Below, piece after piece: positions 6,499 to 15,800 of a stretch of DNA of 16,810 nucleotides. The notes beneath the pieces were generated by a model. That model had not been told where the DNA came from, did no database searches, and saw nothing but the letters and a program-made list of their open reading frames with translations. The number at the start of each line of letters is the position of its first letter. The first letter of the stretch is position 1. The translations under genes were made by a program, and so were the position numbers. Location of the stretch: assembly GCA_011525065.1 (NCBI GenBank), contig WTIY01000284.1:1-16810 (forward strand), given 5' to 3'. Source of the DNA: Flavobacteriales bacterium (lineage in GTDB: Bacteria > Bacteroidota > Bacteroidia > Flavobacteriales > Flavobacteriaceae).

Positions 6499-8148
6499 TT
6501 ATGCGAAATAGATGTAGATGGCGGCAACGATCAAGACAATCAGTCCGCCCACAGCTTTAGTGTATGGCCAAGGCTTAATATCGACCTGTTTGGTGTAGGC
6601 CTGTGTGTACGCTTCTTCACGTGGATAAAATTTACCAATCAAAAGCATGATCAAAACATTCAGCACAAATAAAATAGCCATGACATCCAAATAGTGGAGT
6701 CCGAAATAGCCTTGGGACTCAACTACGGCTAAAGCCGAAGGATCTGTGATCCCATCGAGTTTTGCCTGGGCAACAGCCTGAGAAACAAAATGTGGTTTGA
6801 GGAAAAATTGACTGACAATGTACAAGAGTGAGCCTGAGAGTAGACCGATTTTTGCAGCGATGGCAGGGACTCTTTTGGTCAAATAACCCACCACAATGAT
6901 GGTCAAAATTGGAATGGAGTAAATGCCGTTAATCTCTTGAAGATAGTCGAATAAACTTCCTGCATTAGCGATGAATGGAGCTATAATCATGGCGCCAACG
7001 GCCAATGCAATACCAAACATTTTGCCCTTGCGGACCACGGTGGCTTCATCGGCCTGTGGATTGATGTGTTGCTTGTATATATCCATGCCAAACAAGGTCA
7101 CAGAACTGTTGAGGACACTATTGAAAGAGCTGAGAATAGCCCCAAAAATTACCGCCGCAAAGAATCCTAAAAACGCCGGAGGCAGGACGGCCGAGACCAA
7201 TTCTGGATAGGCTTGATCTACAGAGGTTAAGTCTGGAAACATATGATAGGCAATGATCCCTGGGAGAACCACAATTATTGGACCCAATATCTTGATGAAA
7301 GAGCCCAGTAGAAGTCCCTTTTGTCCCTCCTCTAAATTTTTAGCCCCAAGTGCCCGTTGAATAATTTGCTGATTCGTCCCCCAATAAAACAATTGTACCA
7401 ACATCATCCCAGTAAAAATGGTATAGAAGGGCACAGGATCGGTCCGTTCCCCCATAGACCTAAGTTTCTCTGGGTGCTCGCTCGTTAAAACGCTGAGCCC
7501 ATCGATCACACTGCCGTCACCCATAGCCATAAGACCCAATACAGGAATCATCAACCCCCCGATCAATAGGCCTATGGCATTAATGGTATCGGATACGGCG
7601 ACGGCTTTTAAACCGCCAAAGACTGCATAGACCGAGCCGACTAGGCCAATGCCCCAAACACAGAGGTATATGGCCTGTGTGTTACTGACCCCAAAGGCTT
7701 CTGGGATGTCAAACATACCACTTATGGCCACCGAGCCTGAATAGAGAATCACGGGCAAAAGTACCACGACATACCCGGTTAAAAATAGGGCAGAGGTAAT
7801 TGTTTTTGTACTCGTGTCGAATCGATTGGCTAAAAACTGTGGCACGGTAGTTAGACCACCTTTGAGATAACGAGGCAGTAGAAAGAGGGCGGTTACCACC
7901 ATGGCAATGGCCGCCAGGCTTTCCCATGCCATGACAGAAAGGCCGCTTTCATAGGCAGATCCATTGAGCCCAACAATTTGCTCGGTTGAGAGGTTAGTCA
8001 GTAAAAGCGATCCAGCGATAACCCCAGCTGTAAGACTGCGTCCGCCAAGAAAATAACCGTCGGCACTTTTTTCATTGGTTTTTCTCGAGGCACGATACGC
8101 AATTAGCGCCACAAGTGCTGTAAAAGCGATGAAGGAAATGATGGTCAT
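6499..8148 (-). CDS. Sodium:solute symporter, SGLT-like (SSS/SLC5 family)
   Basis: The product is a 549-residue inner-membrane protein with about 14 hydrophobic segments, of the SSS family with LeuT-like fold, importing a solute with sodium. The N-terminal region has FLGGRSL at 33-39 and the broken first core helix TNLSTEQIVGLNGSAY at 51-66, the version typical of sugar transporters close to vSGLT rather than of proline or pantothenate carriers. Later regions include VFGGLKAVAVSDT near 176-188 and WGTNQQIIQRAL near 255-266. Length is normal and the ATG start at 8148 places the first helix correctly. It starts 26 bp after the kinase stop and is the third gene of the sugar unit. A hexose, fructose or polyol is the likely substrate given the kinase neighbour; myo-inositol and galactose are also handled by relatives. 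Confidence 0.9.
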   Translation of the reverse strand: MTIISFIAFTALVALIAYRASRKTNEKSADGYFLGGRSLTAGVIAGSLLLTNLSTEQIVGLNGSAYESGLSVMAWESLAAIAMVVTALFLLPRYLKGGLTTVPQFLANRFDTSTKTITSALFLTGYVVVLLPVILYSGSVAISGMFDIPEAFGVSNTQAIYLCVWGIGLVGSVYAVFGGLKAVAVSDTINAIGLLIGGLMIPVLGLMAMGDGSVIDGLSVLTSEHPEKLRSMGERTDPVPFYTIFTGMMLVQLFYWGTNQQIIQRALGAKNLEEGQKGLLLGSFIKILGPIIVVLPGIIAYHMFPDLTSVDQAYPELVSAVLPPAFLGFFAAVIFGAILSSFNSVLNSSVTLFGMDIYKQHINPQADEATVVRKGKMFGIALAVGAMIIAPFIANAGSLFDYLQEINGIYSIPILTIIVVGYLTKRVPAIAAKIGLLSGSLLYIVSQFFLKPHFVSQAVAQAKLDGITDPSALAVVESQGYFGLHYLDVMAILFVLNVLIMLLIGKFYPREEAYTQAYTKQVDIKPWPYTKAVGGLIVLIVAAIYIYFA

Positions 8149-8174
8149 GGTTCGGTTTTTTTGAGTTCTTAAAG

Positions 8175-9128
8175 TTAGTCATTTAAAAGGTCTGAAATCA
8201 CATCGGCATAATCCGGAATACGACCTACGTTTTGCAATTTTATGGCTGCCATTTTCAGCGCCGTGGCCATGCAGTTTTCTGGTTTTTGACCTCGTATAAA
8301 GCCGTATAGAAAGCCACTCCAAAAGGCATCTCCGGCTCCAGTGGCATCCATTATTTTCTCTACTTTCAGTGCTGATAGCTGCATGACTTCACGACCTTTC
8401 TGACTCAGTTTTGCTCCTTCTTTCCCAAGGGTAAAACAGATGATTTTCGCCCCGAGATCGTGTAAGTAATCAAAAACGGCTTCATGGCTCATGTTCGGGC
8501 CCAACAGGCGATCCACGTCATCTTGACTGATTTTTACTAAGGGCCCTAGGCGGCAATAACGAACGATGGTCTCTTGCGCTTGTTGTTGATTTGGCCAAAT
8601 TTTTTCACTGTAGTTGATGTCGATGCTCAGCTGAACGCCTTTCTCTGCTGCTCGCTCAGCCCCTGACAAAATTGATTCTCTTGCAGGTTCAGCACTTAAG
8701 GCAAAACAGGTCGTGTGATAGATCTTTGCCGATGACAACAACACATCCGGTATTTGCTCAGGCTCAATTTCTTTATCAGCCCCGCGATAAGCCAGAAACT
8801 CCGGGGTGCCAGTCGTATTGTTAATGAAGATGACCGTACTCGGGGTATGATCCAACTTTTTTACGTAGCGTGTGTCCATGCCCACCTCCTCAAATCGAGT
8901 GAGCATATAATCTCCAAAACCATCGTTGCCGACACTAGAAATCATGGCCACCTTCATGCCCAAACGCGACATGTTCATGGCAACATTTGTGGGGGAACCG
9001 CCCAAGTAACGATGGTAATCTTTAGTTGCACTAATCGGTGCTTCGACTTGGGCACCGATAAAATCGATGAGTGTTTCCCCAACACAGATCAAATCTACTG
9101 GCTTCTGCAGTCCATCTTTTGGATTCAT
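8175..9128 (-). CDS. PfkB-family carbohydrate kinase, fructokinase-like
   Basis: The product is a cytoplasmic sugar kinase that transfers phosphate from ATP to a sugar such as fructose. With the ATG at 9126-9128 it has 317 residues; a TTG nine bases upstream would add three residues but is less likely. ICVGETLIDF at 14-23 is the N-terminal strand and sugar-binding Asp22. YLGGSPTNVAMNMSRLG at 41-57 is PfkB signature 1, and DATGAGDAFWSGF at 261-273 is signature 2, with Asp267 as catalytic base and the preceding loop as anion hole. Ribokinase-like relatives include 2-keto-3-deoxygluconate, tagatose and myo-inositol-derived sugar kinases. The best guess is fructokinase because the gene upstream is a GPH/SLC45-type transporter. 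It begins 18 bp after the transporter stop. Confidence 0.9.
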   Translation of the reverse strand: MNPKDGLQKPVDLICVGETLIDFIGAQVEAPISATKDYHRYLGGSPTNVAMNMSRLGMKVAMISSVGNDGFGDYMLTRFEEVGMDTRYVKKLDHTPSTVIFINNTTGTPEFLAYRGADKEIEPEQIPDVLLSSAKIYHTTCFALSAEPARESILSGAERAAEKGVQLSIDINYSEKIWPNQQQAQETIVRYCRLGPLVKISQDDVDRLLGPNMSHEAVFDYLHDLGAKIICFTLGKEGAKLSQKGREVMQLSALKVEKIMDATGAGDAFWSGFLYGFIRGQKPENCMATALKMAAIKLQNVGRIPDYADVISDLLND

Positions 9129-9146
9129 TGGGATCAAAGTAAGGGA

Positions 9147-10448
9147 TTAGGATTTGGCTTCAGGGTTTAGCCTTAAGGCCAGTACAGCTGAAATCACAAA
9201 AAATACACCCCCAAATAAAATAGCGTTCGTTGCACTCCCGCCTAAAAGGTATTTCATGATTGGCCCAAAAGTTAGGGTCTCAATCCCCATAGGAATCACG
9301 ATCATCATATTTAGAATTCCCATGTAGACGCCTCTGCGATCTTGTGGTACAATTTTCGAAACCATGCTGTAGGGGATCCCCATCATCGCTGCCCAACCAA
9401 CACCGAAGAGAACCATGGGAAACAAAACGGTAATCGGATCACTGATGTGAGGGATGATTAAAAGGGCCACTCCTGTGCCCAGCAGGCTTAATGCATAAGT
9501 TATTTTGCTCCCAAACCGCATGGTAATGGGTACCAGAAGGAGTGCTACCACTATGGTTGTGATGTTGTAAGTTGTACTCATTTTGGCGGCCTGCCCTAGG
9601 GCCTCAGCACCATCAAAGCCCATAGATTCCTGAAAAAGAGGAGCGATGTACTGAAAATAAATGAATAAGGCATACCATTGAAAAAGATAGACTCCAGATA
9701 ATTGCCACATGAATTTAGGCATTTCTTTAACTGCACCAATAATCTCATTAAACGGGGCGCGAATCCGCGCCATGAAGGAGAGCGATCGCTGGGCTTGAAT
9801 CTCTTTTAACTCTTCATCTGAAGGGGGAATTTCAGGCGTTTTCAAGACCGACCAAAGAATGGTCAAAATCGACAACAAAGCCCCTAAAAAAAACGAATAG
9901 TAAAGCCAGGTGGGGATGCCCCCAGCTGGGGTTGAACTGTCTGAAGCGAACCAATCCTGAAAAATAAAGATGGAAGCATTGGCCAATACAATTCCAGCTC
10001 CGACAAATAAACTTTGCATTTGGTAACCCAATGAGAGTTGCTTTTCGGGCAATTTATCTCCGACAAAAGCACGATAGGGCTCCATGGCCATATTGTTACC
10101 CACGTCCAAAATCCAGAGCAGACCCACAGCAAACCAGAGCGTTGGACTATAGGGAAAGGCAAAAAGGCTCAAACTTCCAATCAGTGCGCCAATTAAGAAA
10201 TAAGGTTTTCTTCTTCCCCATTTTGGAGACCAGGTTTTGTCGGACAGGGCCCCAATGATGGGTTGAACCAATAGCCCAGTGACAGGGCCGGCTAGATTCA
10301 GTAAGGGCAGTTCTTCTGGAAGTGCGCCTAAAAAGGAAAAAATTGGATTGATGGCCGTTTGTTGCAGTCCAAAGCTAAATTGGATGCCCAAAAAGCCCAC
10401 ATTCATGTTCCAAATATCCCAGAACGAGAGTCGTGGTTTGGTGGTCAT
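9147..10448 (-). CDS. MFS sugar transporter of the GPH/SLC45 (sucrose transporter-like) type
   Basis: The product is a 433-residue inner-membrane protein with about 12 hydrophobic segments. The N-terminal part SFWDIWNMNVGFLGIQFSF at 8-26 and the loop between helices 2 and 3, with Asp70 in GALSD and GRRKPYF at 78-84, are the marks of the GPH/SLC45 cation:sugar symporters, which take up sucrose, maltose or similar glycosides. In Bacteroidota such carriers usually sit with a glycoside hydrolase or phosphorylase and a sugar kinase. Here the kinase follows 18 bp later but no hydrolase is seen. It is the first gene of the sugar unit and follows a 185-bp gap with a LacI-operator-like dyad, which suggests induction by its sugar. 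Exact substrate is not readable from the sequence. Confidence 0.88.
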   Translation of the reverse strand: MTTKPRLSFWDIWNMNVGFLGIQFSFGLQQTAINPIFSFLGALPEELPLLNLAGPVTGLLVQPIIGALSDKTWSPKWGRRKPYFLIGALIGSLSLFAFPYSPTLWFAVGLLWILDVGNNMAMEPYRAFVGDKLPEKQLSLGYQMQSLFVGAGIVLANASIFIFQDWFASDSSTPAGGIPTWLYYSFFLGALLSILTILWSVLKTPEIPPSDEELKEIQAQRSLSFMARIRAPFNEIIGAVKEMPKFMWQLSGVYLFQWYALFIYFQYIAPLFQESMGFDGAEALGQAAKMSTTYNITTIVVALLLVPITMRFGSKITYALSLLGTGVALLIIPHISDPITVLFPMVLFGVGWAAMMGIPYSMVSKIVPQDRRGVYMGILNMMIVIPMGIETLTFGPIMKYLLGGSATNAILFGGVFFVISAVLALRLNPEAKS

Positions 10449-10633
10449 GATATAAATTTTTGGTCAGTTGTCGTTTGTCGTAGTTAAAATCCACCTTAAT
10501 ACGCTAATCGAGGGGCGCTTAACCAGTATCAAGATGCATAAAAAATCTCAGAAAATCTCTAATTGGTGAGAGGATGTTCAATTTGAATTGACGAAATCGT
10601 TTTCGATATTTCTTATCCTATAATTCGACCCGC
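10449..10633 (-). promoter_or_regulatory. Upstream region of the sugar operon
   Basis: This 185-bp gap lies between the GyrI-like gene and the MFS transporter. It is AT-rich and holds a LacI-type dyad at 10592-10605 and an adjacent dyad at 10578-10591 (arms TCAATT and AATTGA around two bases). I could not find a convincing -7/-33 pair, nor a terminator hairpin for the preceding operon. The role as promoter follows from position and the dyads. Confidence 0.5.
10592..10605. promoter_or_regulatory. LacI-family operator-like dyad
   Basis: The plus strand reads CGAAATCGTTTTCG, an inverted repeat around a central CG with one mismatched pair, of the form CGAAAnCGnTTTCG. This is the classic layout of LacI/GalR-family operators. 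It sits about 145 bp upstream of the transporter ATG. No LacI gene is within the window, so the regulator would lie elsewhere. Confidence 0.5.
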
Positions 10634-11551
10634 TTATTCGAGGATGGGCATGAGAATTTCGGCCACCCATTCCATGCTGTCGCCTCCCTCGTGAGGATCA
10701 TTGCGATAAATTTCGATGGCCTGATCGCCCAATCTAATGCCATTTCTTTGAGCATGATCGATCAGCGCATACCAGCCTTGTTGGGAAATGCGGTAATTCC
10801 CGTTAAAGGTCGCTTTAAGGTAGCGACCAGAATTTGTGTATTTAAAGGCGACTTCTGGATGTTCTGGTAAGTTTTCTTGAGCATCAATTGGAAAACAGAA
10901 GTCAAATTCTAATTGCTGTTGCTGTTTCGACCATCGGGTCACCTGAATCATGGGATCTCCTTTAAGCGCTATGGTGTTGCCTTTGAGGTAGTCCATCACA
11001 GTACTGATTTGCCGCAACATGCCCTGTGCTTTATTGGTTTCTCGGGTTTTCACAGGGATATAGGCACAATAAATCGCGGGTACAACTGTATCTCTAATGC
11101 TATGGACTTTAAAATGTTTACTCTTTTCTATAAGTCCTTTGGCCAAAGATTCGGTCAAGTTAATGCTTCGCTCGGGAATAAAACTTTGACCTATGGGCAT
11201 CAGCAATTTTTGCATTATTGGATGCTGCGTGGCCGTGAAACGCCCCTGAACCTGAGTGGTCCTGTCTGAATTTTGCTTTATTTTCCAATCTACCTGCATG
11301 TTGCCCAAGGGGGTTTTAATGTCTTGAGTAAGCCTGTCGTAAAAGCTCAGACTTTCATTGTTGATCCAGACAGAATCCTGTTGACTGAATTCAGGCCATG
11401 CCCTTAAATGATCAAAGACCACTCCTGTTGGTTGCTTGGTAGAGAAGCTTACCTGGTAGTGGTAAGGGAAGACAAATAAGTAACCCAAGAGCGCAACAGT
11501 CAGCGAGAATGCAATCAGCGCTATGAATTTATGTTTGGATTTAAGGTTCAT
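10634..11551 (-). CDS. Membrane-anchored protein with GyrI-like ligand-binding domain
   Basis: With the ATG at 11549-11551 the product has 305 residues; a TTG 18 bases upstream would add six and is less likely. Residues 1-8 are basic, about 9-28 form one membrane helix, and the rest is probably outside the inner membrane. Residues about 30-150 resemble the SRPBCC/polyketide-cyclase layout often found in such proteins. Residues about 160-303 fit a GyrI-like (AraC effector-binding) domain: FCFPIDA at 218-224, GRYLKATFNGNY at 242-253, and the closing IYRNDP at 281-286 followed by WVAEILMPI at 295-303. These domains bind small hydrophobic molecules or act on them. There is no DNA-binding part. 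It overlaps the haloperoxidase-like gene stop by 11 bp, so it is the last gene of that operon. Function is unknown. Confidence 0.75.
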   Translation of the reverse strand: MNLKSKHKFIALIAFSLTVALLGYLFVFPYHYQVSFSTKQPTGVVFDHLRAWPEFSQQDSVWINNESLSFYDRLTQDIKTPLGNMQVDWKIKQNSDRTTQVQGRFTATQHPIMQKLLMPIGQSFIPERSINLTESLAKGLIEKSKHFKVHSIRDTVVPAIYCAYIPVKTRETNKAQGMLRQISTVMDYLKGNTIALKGDPMIQVTRWSKQQQQLEFDFCFPIDAQENLPEHPEVAFKYTNSGRYLKATFNGNYRISQQGWYALIDHAQRNGIRLGDQAIEIYRNDPHEGGDSMEWVAEILMPILE

Positions 11552-12893
11552 TCGAAAAGAGTGTTTCAATCATGGTTTGTCCTACATTGATCCCTTGCTG
11601 TAATCCGACGTCAATGGCTGCACGGTAGTGAATTCCACCATACATTCTTGAAATGGCGGCCTCTTGGGCAGCCTGATTGAAGGATTCAAATGAACGAATC
11701 GGTAGACCATAAGGGACTTCTGTATCGTCATCAAAGCTGAAGTCATCACCAAAAATCTCAGTGAGTACGGTAGAGGCTGCTCCCGAGACGACAGAATGAC
11801 CGGAACTGTATTCTGGAAATGGAGGCGTCTGAAGCACAGGCTTCCAATTTTCATCGATATATTGATTGATCAGGGTCTCTGGCCGTATCAAATTACTTCG
11901 GTATTTTTCATCCCAACAACTGATGAAGGCGTCAAAAATCGCCATAGAGGTGTGGGTATATGCCCCAACGGTCTCATTAAAATCCAAACTGGCCTGATTA
12001 CAAGCAATTTTTGTGATGCCAATCCAATGCGCCCCAGGCGTTATTTTTTTGGTGGCAAACATAAGGTGTCCTCGAGTGACGGATACATAGGGATTACAGT
12101 CCCAGAATTGAGCCATCTTGATTTCCTCTGAAGCATCACCCATAGCCTCGATGCGTTGACTGGTTTGGTAAACTTCCATGAGTTCTTTGTAAAAAGCGCT
12201 GTTTTTTTCCATTGAAAAAGACGGCGGAGGGACAGGCTTGAACTGACTTGCTGAATCCATCACAAAAGGTCTGATTTTGTTCCAATGGGGTTCAATACCA
12301 TCCATGTAAGCAGGAGGTGTTGGTTGCCAGCGCGAAGGATCTTCAGTGATCACAGTAAATTTGGGCATGGTCCGTGTTTGATTGTACTGGTCGGTATTCA
12401 TCCAGCTCTTTATGTGAGCCGCTACGGAGAGACCATAGGTTTTGGCCTTATTGAATGCAGCTTTATTTTTTTTGGACCACAATTGATAAAGACTGTCTCG
12501 ATATTGGGCCACTCGCTCTTCTGAAAAAACCAGGGCCTTACTGACATCGATGTGTGCAATTAGGGCCGCCAGGGGATAATTTAGCGTGGTGTCTTGGGCG
12601 ACAGGAATCGGTTTTAGGTGCTCAATGGCCTGTGTTAAAGACCGCATGTTTGAGTCATTTTGGGCTAAGATTTCATAGGCTGCAATATTCGGATAGGCAT
12701 AAATTCTACTGGCTACAGGAGGAGAAAAAATGTCGTGAACCATTATATCGGTAATGTGATCCACACTACTCTGAAAATCCGATGAGGTCAGTTCTATGGG
12801 TTGTTTGGAAACACATCCCACCATACAGACCAAAGAGATTGAGCATAGACTTAGCGCATTAAGGCTGGATTTGAAAAATTTCGATGGCTTCAT
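11541..12893 (-). CDS. Vanadium-dependent haloperoxidase / PAP2-family lipoprotein
   Basis: The product is a 450-residue exported protein with a basic start, hydrophobic core and lipobox-like end MVGC (Cys27), so probably a lipoprotein. The C-terminal half holds the vanadate/phosphate site of the PAP2/vanadium haloperoxidase superfamily: Lys330 and Arg337-Pro338 (KYRSNLIRPE), the SSGH motif with His366 (363-366), and Arg416 plus His422 (SRMYGGIHYRAAID, with Asp428). All key residues are in place. Relatives may oxidise halides with hydrogen peroxide or act as phosphatases; the sequence does not decide. The start overlaps the VCBS gene by 35 bp, unusually long, but the signal peptide needs this ATG. 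Pairing with CRTAC1-like VCBS proteins is a recurring arrangement in Bacteroidota, which suggests a shared surface process. Confidence 0.88.
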   Translation of the reverse strand: MKPSKFFKSSLNALSLCSISLVCMVGCVSKQPIELTSSDFQSSVDHITDIMVHDIFSPPVASRIYAYPNIAAYEILAQNDSNMRSLTQAIEHLKPIPVAQDTTLNYPLAALIAHIDVSKALVFSEERVAQYRDSLYQLWSKKNKAAFNKAKTYGLSVAAHIKSWMNTDQYNQTRTMPKFTVITEDPSRWQPTPPAYMDGIEPHWNKIRPFVMDSASQFKPVPPPSFSMEKNSAFYKELMEVYQTSQRIEAMGDASEEIKMAQFWDCNPYVSVTRGHLMFATKKITPGAHWIGITKIACNQASLDFNETVGAYTHTSMAIFDAFISCWDEKYRSNLIRPETLINQYIDENWKPVLQTPPFPEYSSGHSVVSGAASTVLTEIFGDDFSFDDDTEVPYGLPIRSFESFNQAAQEAAISRMYGGIHYRAAIDVGLQQGINVGQTMIETLFSNEP

Positions 12894-15800
12894 TGTTATA
12901 GATTGCGATTAAATAATTTTGTTGTTTAAATTGAATTAAATCCAGATGGCGTACGGATTTATTCCAAAAATCGAGGCCTAGATCTGCCGTTGGGACCATG
13001 GTGCCATTAGACTCAAGGAGCATTCCTGAGAAAGAGTCAAACCGTCCGTGAAAAGGAATGACCCCAAAATAATTGCCCCCAATCAGTACCTCGCTTTGTT
13101 GGTCAAGGTCGAAATCAGCGACCAGAAATTCATTTATTGGACCCAGTTGAAGCGGGAAGTCAAACGCCACAAAACGATAACGATCTCCATTATTCTCAAG
13201 ATAACCACTCGATAATTCATCCACCATTAGCACATCGGCCTGATCTAGGTCAAGACCTTGGATGGATTGAATTGGCGTTTGGGCAAAATCCTCGTACCGG
13301 GTATAGTATTTTCTTAGCATGACCATTTGAGCCGCCAAATCGTCTAGACCTAAAAGGGGGTAGTCTGCGTTTTGATGAAAGGTGGTTAAAATGGTTTCTC
13401 TAGTTCCGTTCTGGTCAAAGTCGTGATTCCATAATTTCATCGGGTGTTCTGGGCTTGCCTTCAATTTTGAATTAAGCCCCCAATTGCCCAATAAAACATC
13501 CATATCCCCATCTTGGTCGATATCGTGTAATTCAGAGCTTTGCCAAAGTCCATGAATTTGTGGGAGGGCTGTTTTGTCTTCTTTAAATCCAGACGGTGTT
13601 TGAACAAAGATTCGTGGGGTCATCCAGTGTCCGACAATCAATAGATCCATGAGATCATCCTTGTTGTGATCCAACCAAATGGCATCGGTCACCATTCCCA
13701 AGTTCTGGAAAGTATGCCATATTTCTCCTTCCCGCATTACATACGATTCTGCCATTGGTCCAAAATCTTGTGGCAGACTAAAATTGCCAATAAAGAGCAG
13801 CGTTTCATGACCGCGAACCACATGCGTATTAGCGGTTATTCCATCCAAGATTTGAGCTTGATTCTCGAGATCGGTCAAGGACCAAACCCGATTATCAAAT
13901 ACTTTTGCTGAAGGTCGAACAGAATTTCCAGCGGCGGCCATGACCAATCGATCGGACCCTTGAGCGCGATAAATGGTGGCATCAACAAATTCAGACAGAC
14001 TGTCGCCAAGAGAACCAGAAGGCTCAACCGCTTGATACCCGTCGTCATGCGATAAATAAATTTTTGTGGCCTGACCTTTTCCTCCACTGATTAGTAAGTC
14101 TTTTTGCCCGTCGCGATTTAAGTCATGAGCTAAATAAGCCGGTCCTTGATCAGAGGCTTTGTAGGGGATTAATTTCTGTGTATTGAAATCAGAAAATTCA
14201 TCCTCGCGATGCACAAAATCGATGCCCAGACCATTGTTTTGTTTGATAAATTTTAGGCTTGCCCAGTCAGCTGTCCCAGTGCTGGGATTTTTGTGGTCTG
14301 CAAGACTGTTGGGCTGATAACTTAGGTCAATAGAGCCACCCTTAGGTTCATCCTCGATCCATTGTTGCTGTCCATTGGGCCACACTATTTTTAATGCTTC
14401 AAATTGCTCAGGGTTGGGTAGGGCGAAATGGATTAGAGGCTCTGAACAGGATTGAAAACCACGCACTGGATAAAGCTCTCGATACTGCACTCCATCTCTT
14501 TGGTATAAATAAGCCTTGGTCCCCAGTCCATGTGGGTTCTCAGGCATATAATTCAGTGAAATACTCAGCCCAGGAACATGAGTAATCCCCTCGCTTTGTA
14601 GGCCCTGTACCGATTTAATGCGCTGATTCACGTACAAGCCCACCGGACTATCGGTATTGTTAGTCACGATATCCAAGTCCCCGTCTCGATCCAAATCTCC
14701 CACCACAGCGGCCCCTGATAAACTGGGTTTTGAATCGCTCCAATTTCCGCTCATGTCCTTGAAACCAATGCCATGCTTTCCCTTGAAAAAATAATTTTCT
14801 ACGGCTCCTGAAGGCATGCGCTCTATGGCCGTCTGATCCACGAGTCGCCCCTGGTTGATCTGTTTGTGAATTTCTTGATTAGAGATGTATTTGATGTAGT
14901 CTAAATTGTTTGGACGCCGGGTGATCCCGTTTGAAATAAAAAGGTCTAAATGCCCGTCCAAGTCATAATCCCCAAAAAGGGCACTCCAACTCCAATCGGT
15001 GGCGGCTACCCCACTGTACAGGGCTGTTTCAGAAAAATTACGACCATTTTGATTGACAAATAGCATGTTACGGCTGTACTGATAGTGATAACCATAAGCT
15101 TTTGTTCTGAGCAGTAAGGTCTGAACGGCGTCGTCTCCTTCACTGGTTTTGAGCAATTGTTCGCTCTCAGGAAGCATGTCCAAGGAAATCAAATCAGGCC
15201 AGCCATCATTGTTGATGTCGCCGACATCATTGCCCATAGAAAATCTTGAGGTATGACTGAATCGCTCCCTTAATTGTTCTGAAAAAGTACCATCTTGATT
15301 GTTGTGATAATAATAGTCGTCTTCGTGAAAGTCATTACCCACATAAATGTCCGGCCAACCGTCCTTGTCTAAATCTGCGACACTGACCCCGAGACCATAG
15401 GCATTCACGCCCCCTAAAATACCTGCTTGCTCGCTGACATCGACAAATTTATGACCCTCGTTGCGCATCAATCGATCGCCGGTTTTTGCATGCCTGGTAT
15501 ACCTCAAGTCAACTTTGCCAAAAGATTCCTGAGTATGTACCGCGTGGTTTAAGATGTAGAGGTCCAGGTCTCCGTCTTGATCGTAATCGATCAGGGCAGA
15601 CATGGTGCCGTAGTCTTGCAGGTCTAATCCATAAGCCGCAGCAGACTCGGTAAAGGTCAAATCTCCGTTGTTGATGTACAATTCGTTATGACCTTTAAAT
15701 CCATTTAACCCGACCACGGCTTGGACGTAGAGATCCATAAGACCGTCTTGGTTAGCATCAAACATCAAACAGCCCGTTTGCCAATCGCTAAAACCCTGAA

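Noticed and set aside
9129..9137. TTG start for the PfkB kinase, three residues longer
   Set aside because: An ATG at 9126-9128 is available and gives the normal family N-terminus; the TTG has no clear support.
8754..9170. Plus-strand ORF of 138 residues opposite the kinase and transporter end
   Set aside because: It spans the junction of two real genes and has no recognisable features.
10467..10480. Short direct repeat GTTGTCG/TTTGTCG just upstream of the MFS transporter
   Set aside because: It is only 6-7 bases long and has no symmetry or spacing that suggests a binding site.
10449..10633. Rho-independent terminator after the GyrI-like gene
   Set aside because: No GC-rich hairpin followed by a T-run was found on the minus strand; the T-rich part is a direct repeat (GAGATTTT), not a stem.
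11552..11569. TTG start for the GyrI-like membrane protein, six residues longer
   Set aside because: The ATG at 11549-11551 places the basic residues right before the membrane helix and shortens the overlap with the upstream gene from 29 to 11 bp.
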